From contig CANQBO010000007.1 in the NCBI GenBank assembly GCA_947589475.1, forward strand, positions 1 through 33,492: a stretch of DNA of 33,492 nt, in the 5' to 3' direction. The position numbers and the translations under genes are program-made. The notes below the pieces were generated by a model that worked only from the letters and a program-made list of their open reading frames with translations, was not told the DNA's origin and made no database searches. Positions 8,433 to 15,808 of the stretch are shown piece after piece. This stretch comes from an uncultured Clostridia bacterium. Lineage in GTDB: Bacteria; Bacillota; Clostridia; Christensenellales; CAG-917. Within the stretch, counting starts at the first letter, position 1. Each line of letters starts with the position of its first letter.

Positions 8433-8732
8433 ATGGATGTATTGAATAGAATCCGAAATTTGCAAAGTGAACGCAATTGGTCTGACTATAAACTCGCGCA
8501 GGAAGCGGATATTCCAGTCGCTACTTTGTCATCGCTGTTTCAACGAGGAAATCAACCCAAAATCGAAACATTGCAAAGTATCTGCAACGCATTTGGTCTT
8601 ACTCTCGCACAGTTCTTTTTAGAAGATGAGTCGATAGAAATACTGAGCGAATTGGAAAAAGAAATGCTTGTCACATTCAGAAAACTTTCATATAATCAGC
8701 AAAAAGCATTGATAGATGTATTCCGTGAATAA
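8433..8732 (+). CDS. XRE-family regulator, predicted controller of the RM operon
   Basis: This 99-residue protein has a Cro/C1-type helix-turn-helix over residues 5-62 (KLAQEADIPVATLSSLFQRG is the recognition region) and a short helical tail. Its size and position resemble the C proteins that time expression of type II RM systems, though the tail is longer than in classic C proteins. It is divergent from the methyltransferase gene across an intergenic region with four operator-like repeats. Its own promoter predicts a leaderless transcript, a feature described for several C genes. Whether it represses, activates or does both cannot be read from sequence. Confidence 0.85.
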   Translation: MDVLNRIRNLQSERNWSDYKLAQEADIPVATLSSLFQRGNQPKIETLQSICNAFGLTLAQFFLEDESIEILSELEKEMLVTFRKLSYNQQKALIDVFRE

Positions 8733-8785
8733 GCAATCATTTAAATTCTTTCCATTGTTGTCTTAAATAACTTTGATAATACAAA

Positions 8786-8820
8786 AATCCCAACCTATCG
8801 GTTCAAGATAGGTTGGGATT
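8786..8820 (-). terminator. Perfect 14-bp hairpin with a U-run on the reverse strand
   Basis: The arms at 8786-8799 and 8807-8820 are exact complements around a 7-base loop (GGTTCAA). On the reverse strand the stem runs into TTTTTGT, which fits an intrinsic terminator. On the forward strand no U-run follows, so it does not clearly end the XRE transcript. It would stop reverse-strand transcription coming from the repeat region at 8.8-9.2 kb. Confidence 0.6.
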
Positions 8821-8823
8821 GGC

Positions 8824-8943
8824 GTACCAAAATAAAGGAACAAGCTGTAGGCTTGCTCTTTTATTTTGTTTACTCGTGTAAGGGTACCAAAATAAAGGAA
8901 CAAGCTGTAGGCTTGCTCTTTTATTTTGTTTACTCGTGTAAGG
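8824..8943. repeat. Two perfect 60-bp tandem repeats carrying a hairpin
   Basis: Bases 8824-8883 and 8884-8943 are identical, and the first few bases of a third unit follow. Each unit contains CAAGC/GCTTG arms extended by complementary A-rich and T-rich flanks (AAAATAAAGG against CTTTTATTTT), so each can form a long stem with a terminator-like T-rich side. A diverged single copy lies at 11177-11230. Confidence 0.9.
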
Positions 8944-8989
8944 GTACCAGAAAAATAAACAATGCCCATGCATCGTGTATTTTTTATTT

Positions 8990-9232
8990 TCCCCCTTAGG
9001 AAATCGAACGGGATGAAAAGGCGACAATCCTATGAATTGTCGCCCCGCCCCGGCGTGATAGCGAAGGCAACATAATGCTGTGCGTGGAACCCTGAGGAAC
9101 TCCCCTCGCTGTGCGGGGCAAATAATTTTAAGCCAAGCGGAGCGATTCCCTATGGGGTTACCATCTAGGTTGGTCAAAAAGACCGACTTGTCAAGAATGT
9201 CACCGAATATCGCACTGTTCAGTGACATTTTT
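8990..9232. other. GC-rich, hairpin-rich non-coding element; possible structured RNA
   Basis: This stretch is much more GC-rich than its AT-rich surroundings. It holds GGCGACAAT/ATTGTCGCC (9020-9028 and 9036-9044, 7-base loop), GGTC-AAAAA-GACC near 9171-9183, and ATGTCAC/GTGACAT (9197-9203 and 9222-9228) running into TTTTTG on the forward strand like a terminator. The long reverse-strand frame through it (ATG at 9228) has poor protein-like composition and reads through the tandem repeats, so it is not called a gene. No known RNA family was recognised. It could be a structured RNA or a dispersed intergenic repeat. Confidence 0.35.
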
Positions 9233-9320
9233 GCTATATTTTTCTTCCAAATTCGCTTAAATACTCTTTCTTTTCATACAGCTGTAATTTTGTGTTTTTG
9301 CACAAAAACAAGACTTGAAC

Positions 9321-9464
9321 TTACATTTCATCGTCGGTCGGATCTAACGCCTCAATTAAAATAGGTTTTTCTTCCCCGAAGTCGTCATCATCGAAGTCCA
9401 TAACTTCGTCAAGTTTATATCCCGCGGGGATCACTACTTCGGGCATTTCTTTTTTCTGTTTCAT
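9321..9464 (-). CDS. Small acidic protein of 47 aa, divergent from the DUF3990 gene
   Basis: GGAG lies 5 bases before an ATG at 9464; the frame ends at TAA 9321-9323. The product starts MKQKKEMPEVVIPAGYKLDE and continues with an acidic run (DFDDDDFGEE) and a tail rich in Asp and Glu. No family is recognised. It shares its upstream region with the toxin-antitoxin-like operon, and the palindromic operators there could control both directions. An acidic partner or accessory antitoxin is possible but unproven; it could also be a non-functional short frame. Confidence 0.5.
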   Translation of the reverse strand: MKQKKEMPEVVIPAGYKLDEVMDFDDDDFGEEKPILIEALDPTDDEM

Positions 9465-9491
9465 TTTTTCTCCATTTATTACAATTTATAC

Positions 9492-9535
9492 CATTATAAT
9501 GTACACATTATACTTGACTTTGGGACATTATAATG
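9492..9535. promoter_or_regulatory. Palindromic operators CATTATAATG of the DUF3990 operon
   Basis: The perfect 10-base palindrome CATTATAATG occurs at 9492-9501 and 9526-9535, with a partial copy CATTATAC at 9506-9513. The second copy sits in the spacer of the promoter at 9514-9542. This is the usual picture for autoregulation by an antitoxin; the XRE protein at 10222 is the natural candidate. Confidence 0.7.
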
Positions 9536-9542
9536 TTATAGT
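9514..9542 (+). promoter_or_regulatory. Promoter of the DUF3990-XRE operon
   Basis: TTGACT (9514-9519) and TATAGT (9537-9542) are 17 bases apart, 21 bases before the ATG at 9564, which has an AAGGAG ribosome site about 8 bases ahead. Confidence 0.75.
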
Positions 9543-9563
9543 TTACTCGCAAGGAGATTTACT

Positions 9564-10241
9564 ATGAGCAATTTGATCATCTATCACGGGTCGGTTTCCG
9601 TCATCGAGCGACCCGAATATGGCAAGGGCAAGCCGTACAATGACTACGGTCTCGGCTTTTATTGCACTCAGTCGCTTGACCTCGCCAAAGAGTGGGCTGT
9701 CGATAAAGACCGCGATGGCTACGCCAACAAGTATGCGCTTGATATGTCGGACTTGAAACTTCTCGACCTTTCGGACAAGGGATTCACAGTCCTGCACTGG
9801 ATAACGCTGTTGCTTCAAAACCGCATCTTCACCCTCAAATCGGATATTGCAAAGGTAGGGAAAGAATATCTGACCGCCAATTTTGCCCTGCCCACCGCCG
9901 ATTACGATGTCATCAAGGGATATAGAGCGGACGATTCATACTTTGCATACGCCGAAAGTTTTTTGAACAACACAATATCCGTGCAACGCCTTTCGGAGGC
10001 TCTGCGCCTCGGCAACCTCGGAGAACAAATTGTGTTGACCTCAAAAAAGGCTTTCACAAAGATACAGTTTTTAGGCTACGATTTAGCCGACGCCGCCACA
10101 TACTACCCTCTCCGTAAGGAACGCAACGATAAAGCCCGTTTGAAATTTCTGTCCAATCGCAGGGGAAATCCCACGCCCGACGACTTGTACCTTAACGACA
10201 TTATCCGAGGAGTGAAAGCCGATGATCCACGCATACAATGA
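9564..10241 (+). CDS. DUF3990 protein, ADP-ribosyltransferase-like predicted toxin
   Basis: This 225-residue protein starts IIYHGSVSVIERP and continues NDYGLGFYCTQSLDLAKEWA, the hallmark opening of DUF3990 and of other ADP-ribosyltransferase-fold proteins. Candidate active-site residues of an H-Y-E triad are His8 (YHG), Tyr33 (GFY) and Glu154 (NLGEQIVL). The family is often found beside small DUF3791-like or XRE proteins in toxin-antitoxin-like pairs. Here the next gene overlaps it by 20 bases and ends in an XRE helix-turn-helix. Promoter and palindromic operators lie directly upstream. The C-terminal part (from about 185) is basic and lacks a recognised domain. Enzymatic activity is inferred; a different role such as phage sensing remains possible. 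Confidence 0.8.
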   Translation: MSNLIIYHGSVSVIERPEYGKGKPYNDYGLGFYCTQSLDLAKEWAVDKDRDGYANKYALDMSDLKLLDLSDKGFTVLHWITLLLQNRIFTLKSDIAKVGKEYLTANFALPTADYDVIKGYRADDSYFAYAESFLNNTISVQRLSEALRLGNLGEQIVLTSKKAFTKIQFLGYDLADAATYYPLRKERNDKARLKFLSNRRGNPTPDDLYLNDIIRGVKADDPRIQ

Positions 10242-10833
10242 CGATTTTCTTCCAACCATACAAGGCAAACTTGCCTCGATGTTTGAGATAGCCGTCCTCA
10301 AAAAGAATATCCCCATTGACGATTTTGCCGAGAGGTTTCTCGCCTCGCCCGTTTGCCGCGCTTTGGAAACCGCCGATCCCGTGCTTGCCCTCGGCAAGTC
10401 CGCGATAGAACTTTTGAGTATAGTTCTCGGCGACGCGCCGATTGCTATTGAAACAAACAGCTACGCTTCCCCCGAATATTGGGTCGGTTACACGCTTGCG
10501 TATATGCAGTGGTACTTTAACAAGCCATATTCCCAACTTATTGCGGCGTTACCATGCGGCGAACTGCTTGCGCATTACTTCCCCTATCACGAGATGGATA
10601 TACGGCAATCTATAGACTTGTTCACGTCCGGACTTCATCCCGTTTGCGCCTTGAAGCGGCTGCGCACCGCAAAAAATCTGTCCCAACGCGACCTTTCGCT
10701 TTTGAGCGGCGTTCCCGTGCGCAACATAAAGGCTTACGAGCAAGGAGAAATAGATATAAGCAAGGCGCAAGCCGACACTCTGTATGCTCTCTCAAAAGTT
10801 TTGAATTGCTCCATAGAAGATTTGATCCTCTGA
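10222..10833 (+). CDS. XRE-type antitoxin with a DUF3791-like N-terminal region
   Basis: This 203-residue protein pairs with the upstream DUF3990 gene, which it overlaps by 20 bases; an AGGAG lies a few bases upstream, inside that gene. Residues 1-65 (LASMFEIAVLKKNIPIDDFA and onward) resemble DUF3791, the usual partner of DUF3990. Residues 66-135 have no clear match. Residues about 144-203 form a Cro/C1-type helix-turn-helix (LSQRDLSLLSGVPVRNIKAY). A plausible reading is an antitoxin that binds the toxin with its N-terminal part and the CATTATAATG operators with its C-terminal part. The toxin-first order is like that of HigBA-type pairs. Confidence 0.78.
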   Translation: MIHAYNDDFLPTIQGKLASMFEIAVLKKNIPIDDFAERFLASPVCRALETADPVLALGKSAIELLSIVLGDAPIAIETNSYASPEYWVGYTLAYMQWYFNKPYSQLIAALPCGELLAHYFPYHEMDIRQSIDLFTSGLHPVCALKRLRTAKNLSQRDLSLLSGVPVRNIKAYEQGEIDISKAQADTLYALSKVLNCSIEDLIL

Positions 10834-10839
10834 ATTTTC

Positions 10840-10872
10840 GCGGCTACCGACTATTCGGCAGCCGCTGTTTTT
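10840..10872 (+). terminator. Intrinsic terminator of the DUF3990-XRE operon
   Basis: GCGGCT (10840-10845) pairs with AGCCGC (10860-10865), followed by TGTTTTT. It starts 7 bases after the antitoxin stop. Confidence 0.75.
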
Positions 10873-10952
10873 CTGTTTCATTTTTCCTCCGACCTCTGAT
10901 TTTTCTTAGTAATTGATTGACTTACAATTCTGTTTCGCCAAAATTGCATTTG

Positions 10953-10985
10953 GTCAAATCACGATTTGACAAATCACGATTTGAC
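10953..10985. repeat. Tandem 15-bp palindromic repeat
   Basis: AAATCACGATTTGAC occurs twice back to back (10956-10970 and 10971-10985). With the preceding GTC the first copy forms GTCAAATC-AC-GATTTGAC, an 8-base inverted repeat. This looks like a protein-binding site or a small repeat. The rest of 10873-11176 has no supportable gene: short overlapping frames on both strands lack ribosome sites and recognisable sequence. Confidence 0.6.
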
Positions 10986-11176
10986 GATCGTTTTTTTTCG
11001 AGGCACACAATGTGCATCGGTCAAAAAAACATTATTCGGTTTGGGAAACAATACAGTCGATGATACTTCATTCTTACAAATCAAAATCGTTGCCTCGATG
11101 GATGAATTCCCTTGTAAAACTGCAAAACAGCGCTCAAACTCAAAAACTATTTTTCCGCTCTTTAGCATACATGGCA

Positions 11177-11230
11177 CAAAATAAAGGGACAAGCTTTTTG
11201 CTTGTTTTTTTGTTTGCTTACTCGTGCAAA
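11177..11230. repeat. Diverged copy of the 60-bp repeat found at 8824-8943
   Basis: It shares AAAATAAAGG, then GACAAGC/GCTTG hairpin arms, a T-rich run and TTACTCGTG with the 8824 repeats in the same orientation. The loop is TTTTT and the hairpin is followed by TTTTTTTG, so this copy would also serve as a forward-strand terminator. Confidence 0.7.
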
Positions 11231-11239
11231 TGTGAGAAA

Positions 11240-11264
11240 ATAAAGAGCGGGGACAATGCCCCGC
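11240..11264 (-). terminator. Intrinsic terminator of the 1482-aa lipoprotein gene
   Basis: GCGGGG (11247-11252) and CCCCGC (11259-11264) form the stem; on the reverse strand it runs into TCTTTATTTTC. It lies about 40 bases after the stop codon at 11302. Confidence 0.7.
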
Positions 11265-11301
11265 CCTTATGATTGATGATGAAGTTGTCGACGAGTGCAA
11301 A

Positions 11302-14300
11302 TTACGCTTGCGGGCTTCCTGTGCCAAATGTGTAGGTTGTATCGCTGACAGTGATTGTGATGTTGATGATGAGTATATGTCCTGTATAGTCGTTTGTTAC
11401 ATATTCACCAATCGTGCCGTTGAATTTTTCTTCGCCTATGGTTATCTCAATTGTTCCAGCCTCGATGTCGAATGTATATGTGAAAGATGTACCATTCCAT
11501 ACACTATCACTCTTCCAAAATTCAGATGAGCCACTAGTTGAGCCAAGGTGCATATCTTCAAACTTAGGATACTCATCTTGCGCACTTTTTTGAACGTCCC
11601 AAGTGTCATCAAACAATGCTGTGATGGTTGTTGCTTCGGTGAGTTCAATAGTATCATTTCTACCCTTACTACTGCCACTGACCGTAAAACGTCCTGTCAG
11701 ATAATAATACTTGTTCTCGCCCTTGAATGTCGCTTCAATTGCCGTCAATATCTCAGAATATTTATGCTCTTTACCGTCGAGAGGGAGCTCAAACACATAG
11801 GAGCCTGTGCCATGCTCGCCTGCATTTACTGTGATTTTGACAGTCTTTGCGGGTTCGGTGGCAGAGCCTTGCTTTGTGAGCGTGCCAAACTCAGTAGGAT
11901 TAGTGTAGCTACTGGATGTTGCATCTGCAACAATCAAAGTACCTTCATCATTGCCGTATTTGATAACTATTTGAGGATATTGACCTCCCCTGGTGTCTGC
12001 CAAAGAACCGTCATCGAGCTTGAATAATGCAAGAAAGCCTGTATAACCATTTTCTTCTGCGTTTGAGCATGTGGCTTTGATTGCTTCTTCTTTACCGGAG
12101 ACTTTGAAGTAAAGAGTATTCAAGACATCGGCTTTGTCAAATTTGATTTCAACAAGAGTCCAACTGCTATAATAATTCTCTATTTTGATTGAACCGGTGT
12201 ATGTAACATCTTCATGTTCAACAGGAGGCTTCTCTTCCTCTTCTTTCAAGGTATATTTGCCACTCCAGGTGCCATATGTGCAAACTATTTGCAGACTACC
12301 GTCCTCGTTGATCGTGATGGTGAATGTGTCAGGCTCGTTTTCATTGTCCTCGCCTTTGAAAGCATTTGCTGTGGCGTCCCAAGAATAGGTGCCGTGATAA
12401 GGACTTATTGTCGATCCGCCTGCACAGAAATCGAACTTCCAATCTGCCATAATCACAATCGTGTGCTTTGATGTACCTTCAATAACATAGGTACCTTCGG
12501 GGATAGGAGCGTGTGTCGGCTGTTCTTCACCCTCTTTGTGGAAGCTGTCGCCACCGTTGACAAGCTCATCGCACTGATATCCGGTGTAGATGGCGATCGA
12601 GCCATCATTGAGGATAGCTATGGTTGCGCCATAGTTTTTACTTATAGACTGACTATATTCAAAGCTATACGCACCTTTCAAATTTTTTGCGCCTGTTGCA
12701 TATTGTGTGTCGTCATCGAAATCTGTGATTTCCCAAACGGTTTCGTCATCAAGTGTGATCGTGAACTTTTTGGGTGCGTCAAGATTGTCGATTTCAATCT
12801 TGACCGCTGTCACTGAACCCGAAATTTTGCCGGGAATTGTCGCGGAGCCGACATACACGGTGCCCTCGGTGGGTTCGGGTTCTTCCTCGCCACCGCCTGT
12901 GGTCAAAGTGCCGTCCTTTTCGTCACTGTCATAATTGTAGATGTCAATTGTATTGTCATCAACAAGCACAAAGACGAATTGAGCTGTCTGTTGCGGGTTT
13001 GCAGATTGTGAGATCTTAAACGTCTTGCCCTCGGGATATTTGTTTTGATAACTATAAGACTTGAACGTATTGTTGTCTGCAATGAACTCATATTTGGTCA
13101 CTTCGGCATCATTGAAACCCATCATCACTTCGGCATACGTGGGGTTGGTAAGCGAGTTGATGACAAGTTGTGTAATGTGGATCTTAAGACCTGTGTTCAT
13201 TGTGCTTGTGACATCACCTTTAAATGTGTAAAGATTAGTTTTGTCAACATATTGTTGCGTTGCATTGAAGGTTATGCCTGTCTTGGGTGCCTTCTCAGGC
13301 TCAACATAAGTACCGACAAGAGTCTTCACATCGTCTTCGGTGTGCAATTGCAACAGATAATAGTAGGTTGAAGATCCTGTGGGTTGGTAGAACAGATAGA
13401 TGTAGTCACCAATGATCTCACAGTCTGCTTTCTTTGCATCATGAGTATATGTGACATTCAGCAACTGTATACTCCAATATTGTTGATTGTCACTACGCTC
13501 CCAATATCCCGCAAAATCACTAAAACTTGCAGTCGGCGCTTCTTCATCGAGCGTATAAGCGTCCGTGCCAATTGTGATGGACTTGTCGGCTGCTTTGTAA
13601 GTCGCTGTAAGCTCGGTCGTCTTATCGCTGCGAATACCAAACAATGTGTAGCTGCCGTCTGCCGCGGCTGTAAACGACAGGATGGGGATAAGCTCGCCAT
13701 CATAGAGGAGCGAACCCAAATAGGTGTCATCACTCAATACCTTGGAGGTATAAATGATACCCCCCCCCGTAGCCTTGTAGCCGCCGATGATATCGGCAAA
13801 TTCAATCGTTGTTGCACCGCCCTTGTCCTCTGTGAAAGTTGCGATGTACTTGCCGCTCTTGTCGGTTATGACGACTGTACCGTCCTCATAAATTCCTATA
13901 CCGAAATTAAATACTGGGTTAAGCACTGCACCGACTCTAAGAGAGCAATAGCCGTGCTTTACAGTTCCCTCAGGACCATTTGTAATTTTCTCGGGGGTAT
14001 CATTGCTCAAATAAACAGTCACAGTTTGATTTTTATCCTCGCCTTTGTCATACGTGACCGTGACTTGAGTAGGCTCTTTGAAGTCGTCAAACTCGATTTT
14101 TGTGATGATTGACTGCGACGCCTCGTCAACTGTTGCCGAGCCAACATAAATGTTGCCTTGTTCGGGCGTGGGTGATGGATCCACCTCGCCGCCTTGCTTT
14201 TTAAGCGCGACATTTTGATAATAATCACTGTCAAGAGTGAGAGCGCCTGACGCCTCTTTGATGTAGTAATAATGCGCATACTTTGCCGTAGAGCCTTCCA

Positions 14301-15750
14301 CAAACATGAGTCTGCCGCCATCTGTTTCGATGAGGATGGTTCCGTCTTTAATGCTTGCATTGATCGGGGACGGAATGGTCTCGCCATCATCAAGATACGT
14401 AAGGTTTGTTGTGCCTTCGGCTGCGTTGATTGTCAACGTAAAATCGCCCCAAGGCGTGCATGTGCCTGTAAAGGTGCCGTCATATTTTGAGTCAATGCTC
14501 TCTGCGGGAGTTGCAAACGCTTCAATTGCAATGTAAATCGAAACACTTTCCGTGAAAGTGTCCATCGGATCAAACTCTTCACCCTTGTGATCCGTTTTGT
14601 CCGCATCATAGTGATAATACTTCAACTTTGTGCCAAACTTATATGCTTCCATAAACGTGTCAAGATCGCTTTCGAGAATAGAATTTTCGGGCATGTCTGT
14701 AATCTCAAACGCGTCGCCTGAAGCATTCACCGCGGCGGGCGCGGACTTCAACTCGCCATTCAACAAATAGTAGACTGTTGCAGTGACTTTGGGACCCGGC
14801 TTCTCAGCGGAGCTAAACACATATGAGCCACCCTCAAAAGAAACGGTCATCGTGCCGTCTGCATTCTTTGTGATATAGTAATAGTTGTAGCTATCGCCAA
14901 AGAACGACTCCTCAAGCAAAATGAGCGATTGACCATTAGATGACATGAAGATCATTGAGTTCTCGACGCTGGGTTGTTGCGTTCCTATACTTTGGACAAT
15001 AGGATCACCCATGCCACCTGTCACATCAAGTTTGATCGTGCCACCGTTTTCATCACTCAGCTCAAGTATAAACTCCGAACCTTGAAGATTTTGTGCGGTG
15101 TAATAGCCCATCCATTCAGAGTTGATAAAGCTTGCAGGCTCTCCGATAGACTCTATAATTATTATTATAGAGAAGTCATTAGCATCAAAAGACTCCGAAT
15201 AATCAAATGCCGCTCCCTTGTGGTCCTCAGCCGCCGCGTCATAATAGTAATATGCATACGCCTGTGCTTTGCCAAGTTGTGCCTCATACTGATCATATTC
15301 TTCATCGGGAACATAATAGTAAGGTTCTTGAAGCAACATGTACTTGCCTTCTTCTGCTTCCATAACGTCTGCTACAACGCTCTTAAGCTCCGTGCCGAGA
15401 GTGTAATAGATCGTCACCTTCGGTTTGCCGCTCTTTTCCCACTGCGCGGTGTAAGTGATGTCGGCGTTGACCTCGACCTCTGCGCCCTGTTGAAGCGTCT
15501 CGCCTTCGCCCGCTTTCCAGCCCAAGAAGGTGTGATCGTCCCACGTCACGCCCACTTGAGGCAGAGTTGTGGTTTTGCCTGCCTCAACTTCCTGCGCGGC
15601 GGGCGCTGTGCCTGTGCCGTCATAATCGCCAAGTGAATATGTCACGGTATACTTTGTCGGCTCATTTGGATCGCAAGCCACAAACATACCTATGCAAAGC
15701 GTAAGCACAAGCGCAATTGCCAGAACAGAAATTAAAACTTTTCTCTTCAT
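11302..15750 (-). CDS. Very large surface lipoprotein with an InlB-type repeat and duplicated beta modules
   Basis: This 1482-residue protein has a lipoprotein signal peptide: basic start, hydrophobic stretch, and lipobox GMFVAC with the acylated Cys26. Residues about 33-105 form an InlB B-repeat/Flg_new-type domain (YTVTYSLGDYDGTG ... FLGW ... YTAQW). The remainder is built of related units: two copies of a module beginning PKVT(I/A)..YY.L (about 108 and 325), and a YVGSAT module seen near 535 and 970, with a related YTGSIKI unit near 1180. Thr/Gly/Asp-rich beta-strand composition and Pro/Glu linkers fit an extracellular adhesin or carbohydrate-binding role; the substrate is unknown. AAGGAG lies about 11 bases before the ATG at 15750. 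A run of nine G in the coding strand (13760-13768) could alter the frame by slippage. Confidence 0.85.
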   Translation of the reverse strand: MKRKVLISVLAIALVLTLCIGMFVACDPNEPTKYTVTYSLGDYDGTGTAPAAQEVEAGKTTTLPQVGVTWDDHTFLGWKAGEGETLQQGAEVEVNADITYTAQWEKSGKPKVTIYYTLGTELKSVVADVMEAEEGKYMLLQEPYYYVPDEEYDQYEAQLGKAQAYAYYYYDAAAEDHKGAAFDYSESFDANDFSIIIIIESIGEPASFINSEWMGYYTAQNLQGSEFILELSDENGGTIKLDVTGGMGDPIVQSIGTQQPSVENSMIFMSSNGQSLILLEESFFGDSYNYYYITKNADGTMTVSFEGGSYVFSSAEKPGPKVTATVYYLLNGELKSAPAAVNASGDAFEITDMPENSILESDLDTFMEAYKFGTKLKYYHYDADKTDHKGEEFDPMDTFTESVSIYIAIEAFATPAESIDSKYDGTFTGTCTPWGDFTLTINAAEGTTNLTYLDDGETIPSPINASIKDGTILIETDGGRLMFVEGSTAKYAHYYYIKEASGALTLDSDYYQNVALKKQGGEVDPSPTPEQGNIYVGSATVDEASQSIITKIEFDDFKEPTQVTVTYDKGEDKNQTVTVYLSNDTPEKITNGPEGTVKHGYCSLRVGAVLNPVFNFGIGIYEDGTVVITDKSGKYIATFTEDKGGATTIEFADIIGGYKATGGGIIYTSKVLSDDTYLGSLLYDGELIPILSFTAAADGSYTLFGIRSDKTTELTATYKAADKSITIGTDAYTLDEEAPTASFSDFAGYWERSDNQQYWSIQLLNVTYTHDAKKADCEIIGDYIYLFYQPTGSSTYYYLLQLHTEDDVKTLVGTYVEPEKAPKTGITFNATQQYVDKTNLYTFKGDVTSTMNTGLKIHITQLVINSLTNPTYAEVMMGFNDAEVTKYEFIADNNTFKSYSYQNKYPEGKTFKISQSANPQQTAQFVFVLVDDNTIDIYNYDSDEKDGTLTTGGGEEEPEPTEGTVYVGSATIPGKISGSVTAVKIEIDNLDAPKKFTITLDDETVWEITDFDDDTQYATGAKNLKGAYSFEYSQSISKNYGATIAILNDGSIAIYTGYQCDELVNGGDSFHKEGEEQPTHAPIPEGTYVIEGTSKHTIVIMADWKFDFCAGGSTISPYHGTYSWDATANAFKGEDNENEPDTFTITINEDGSLQIVCTYGTWSGKYTLKEEEEKPPVEHEDVTYTGSIKIENYYSSWTLVEIKFDKADVLNTLYFKVSGKEEAIKATCSNAEENGYTGFLALFKLDDGSLADTRGGQYPQIVIKYGNDEGTLIVADATSSSYTNPTEFGTLTKQGSATEPAKTVKITVNAGEHGTGSYVFELPLDGKEHKYSEILTAIEATFKGENKYYYLTGRFTVSGSSKGRNDTIELTEATTITALFDDTWDVQKSAQDEYPKFEDMHLGSTSGSSEFWKSDSVWNGTSFTYTFDIEAGTIEITIGEEKFNGTIGEYVTNDYTGHILIINITITVSDTTYTFGTGSPQA
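13760..13768. repeat. Nine-base poly-G (coding strand) inside the lipoprotein gene
   Basis: Nine C on the forward strand, read as Gly-Gly-Gly (ACG GGG GGG GGT) at about residue 662-665. Such tracts are known slip sites for phase variation and also a common place for sequencing errors. As given, the frame is open throughout. Confidence 0.9.
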
Positions 15751-15808
15751 TTTTTGCTTCTCCTTTTTTTAGTTTTTATATAATTCAAAATTATATACCT
15801 TTATTTTG

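Noticed and set aside
8803..9228. Reverse-strand frame of 141 codons through the structured element and tandem repeats
   Set aside because: It reads through both 60-bp repeats and GC-rich hairpins, has an unusual composition and no ribosome site. Treated as non-coding.
10966..11327. Overlapping short frames on both strands in the gap before the lipoprotein
   Set aside because: No ribosome sites, no recognisable protein sequence, and they overlap repeats and the terminator.
12903..13733. Short frames on both strands inside the 1482-aa lipoprotein gene
   Set aside because: All lie within an intact reading frame with a signal peptide and repeated modules.
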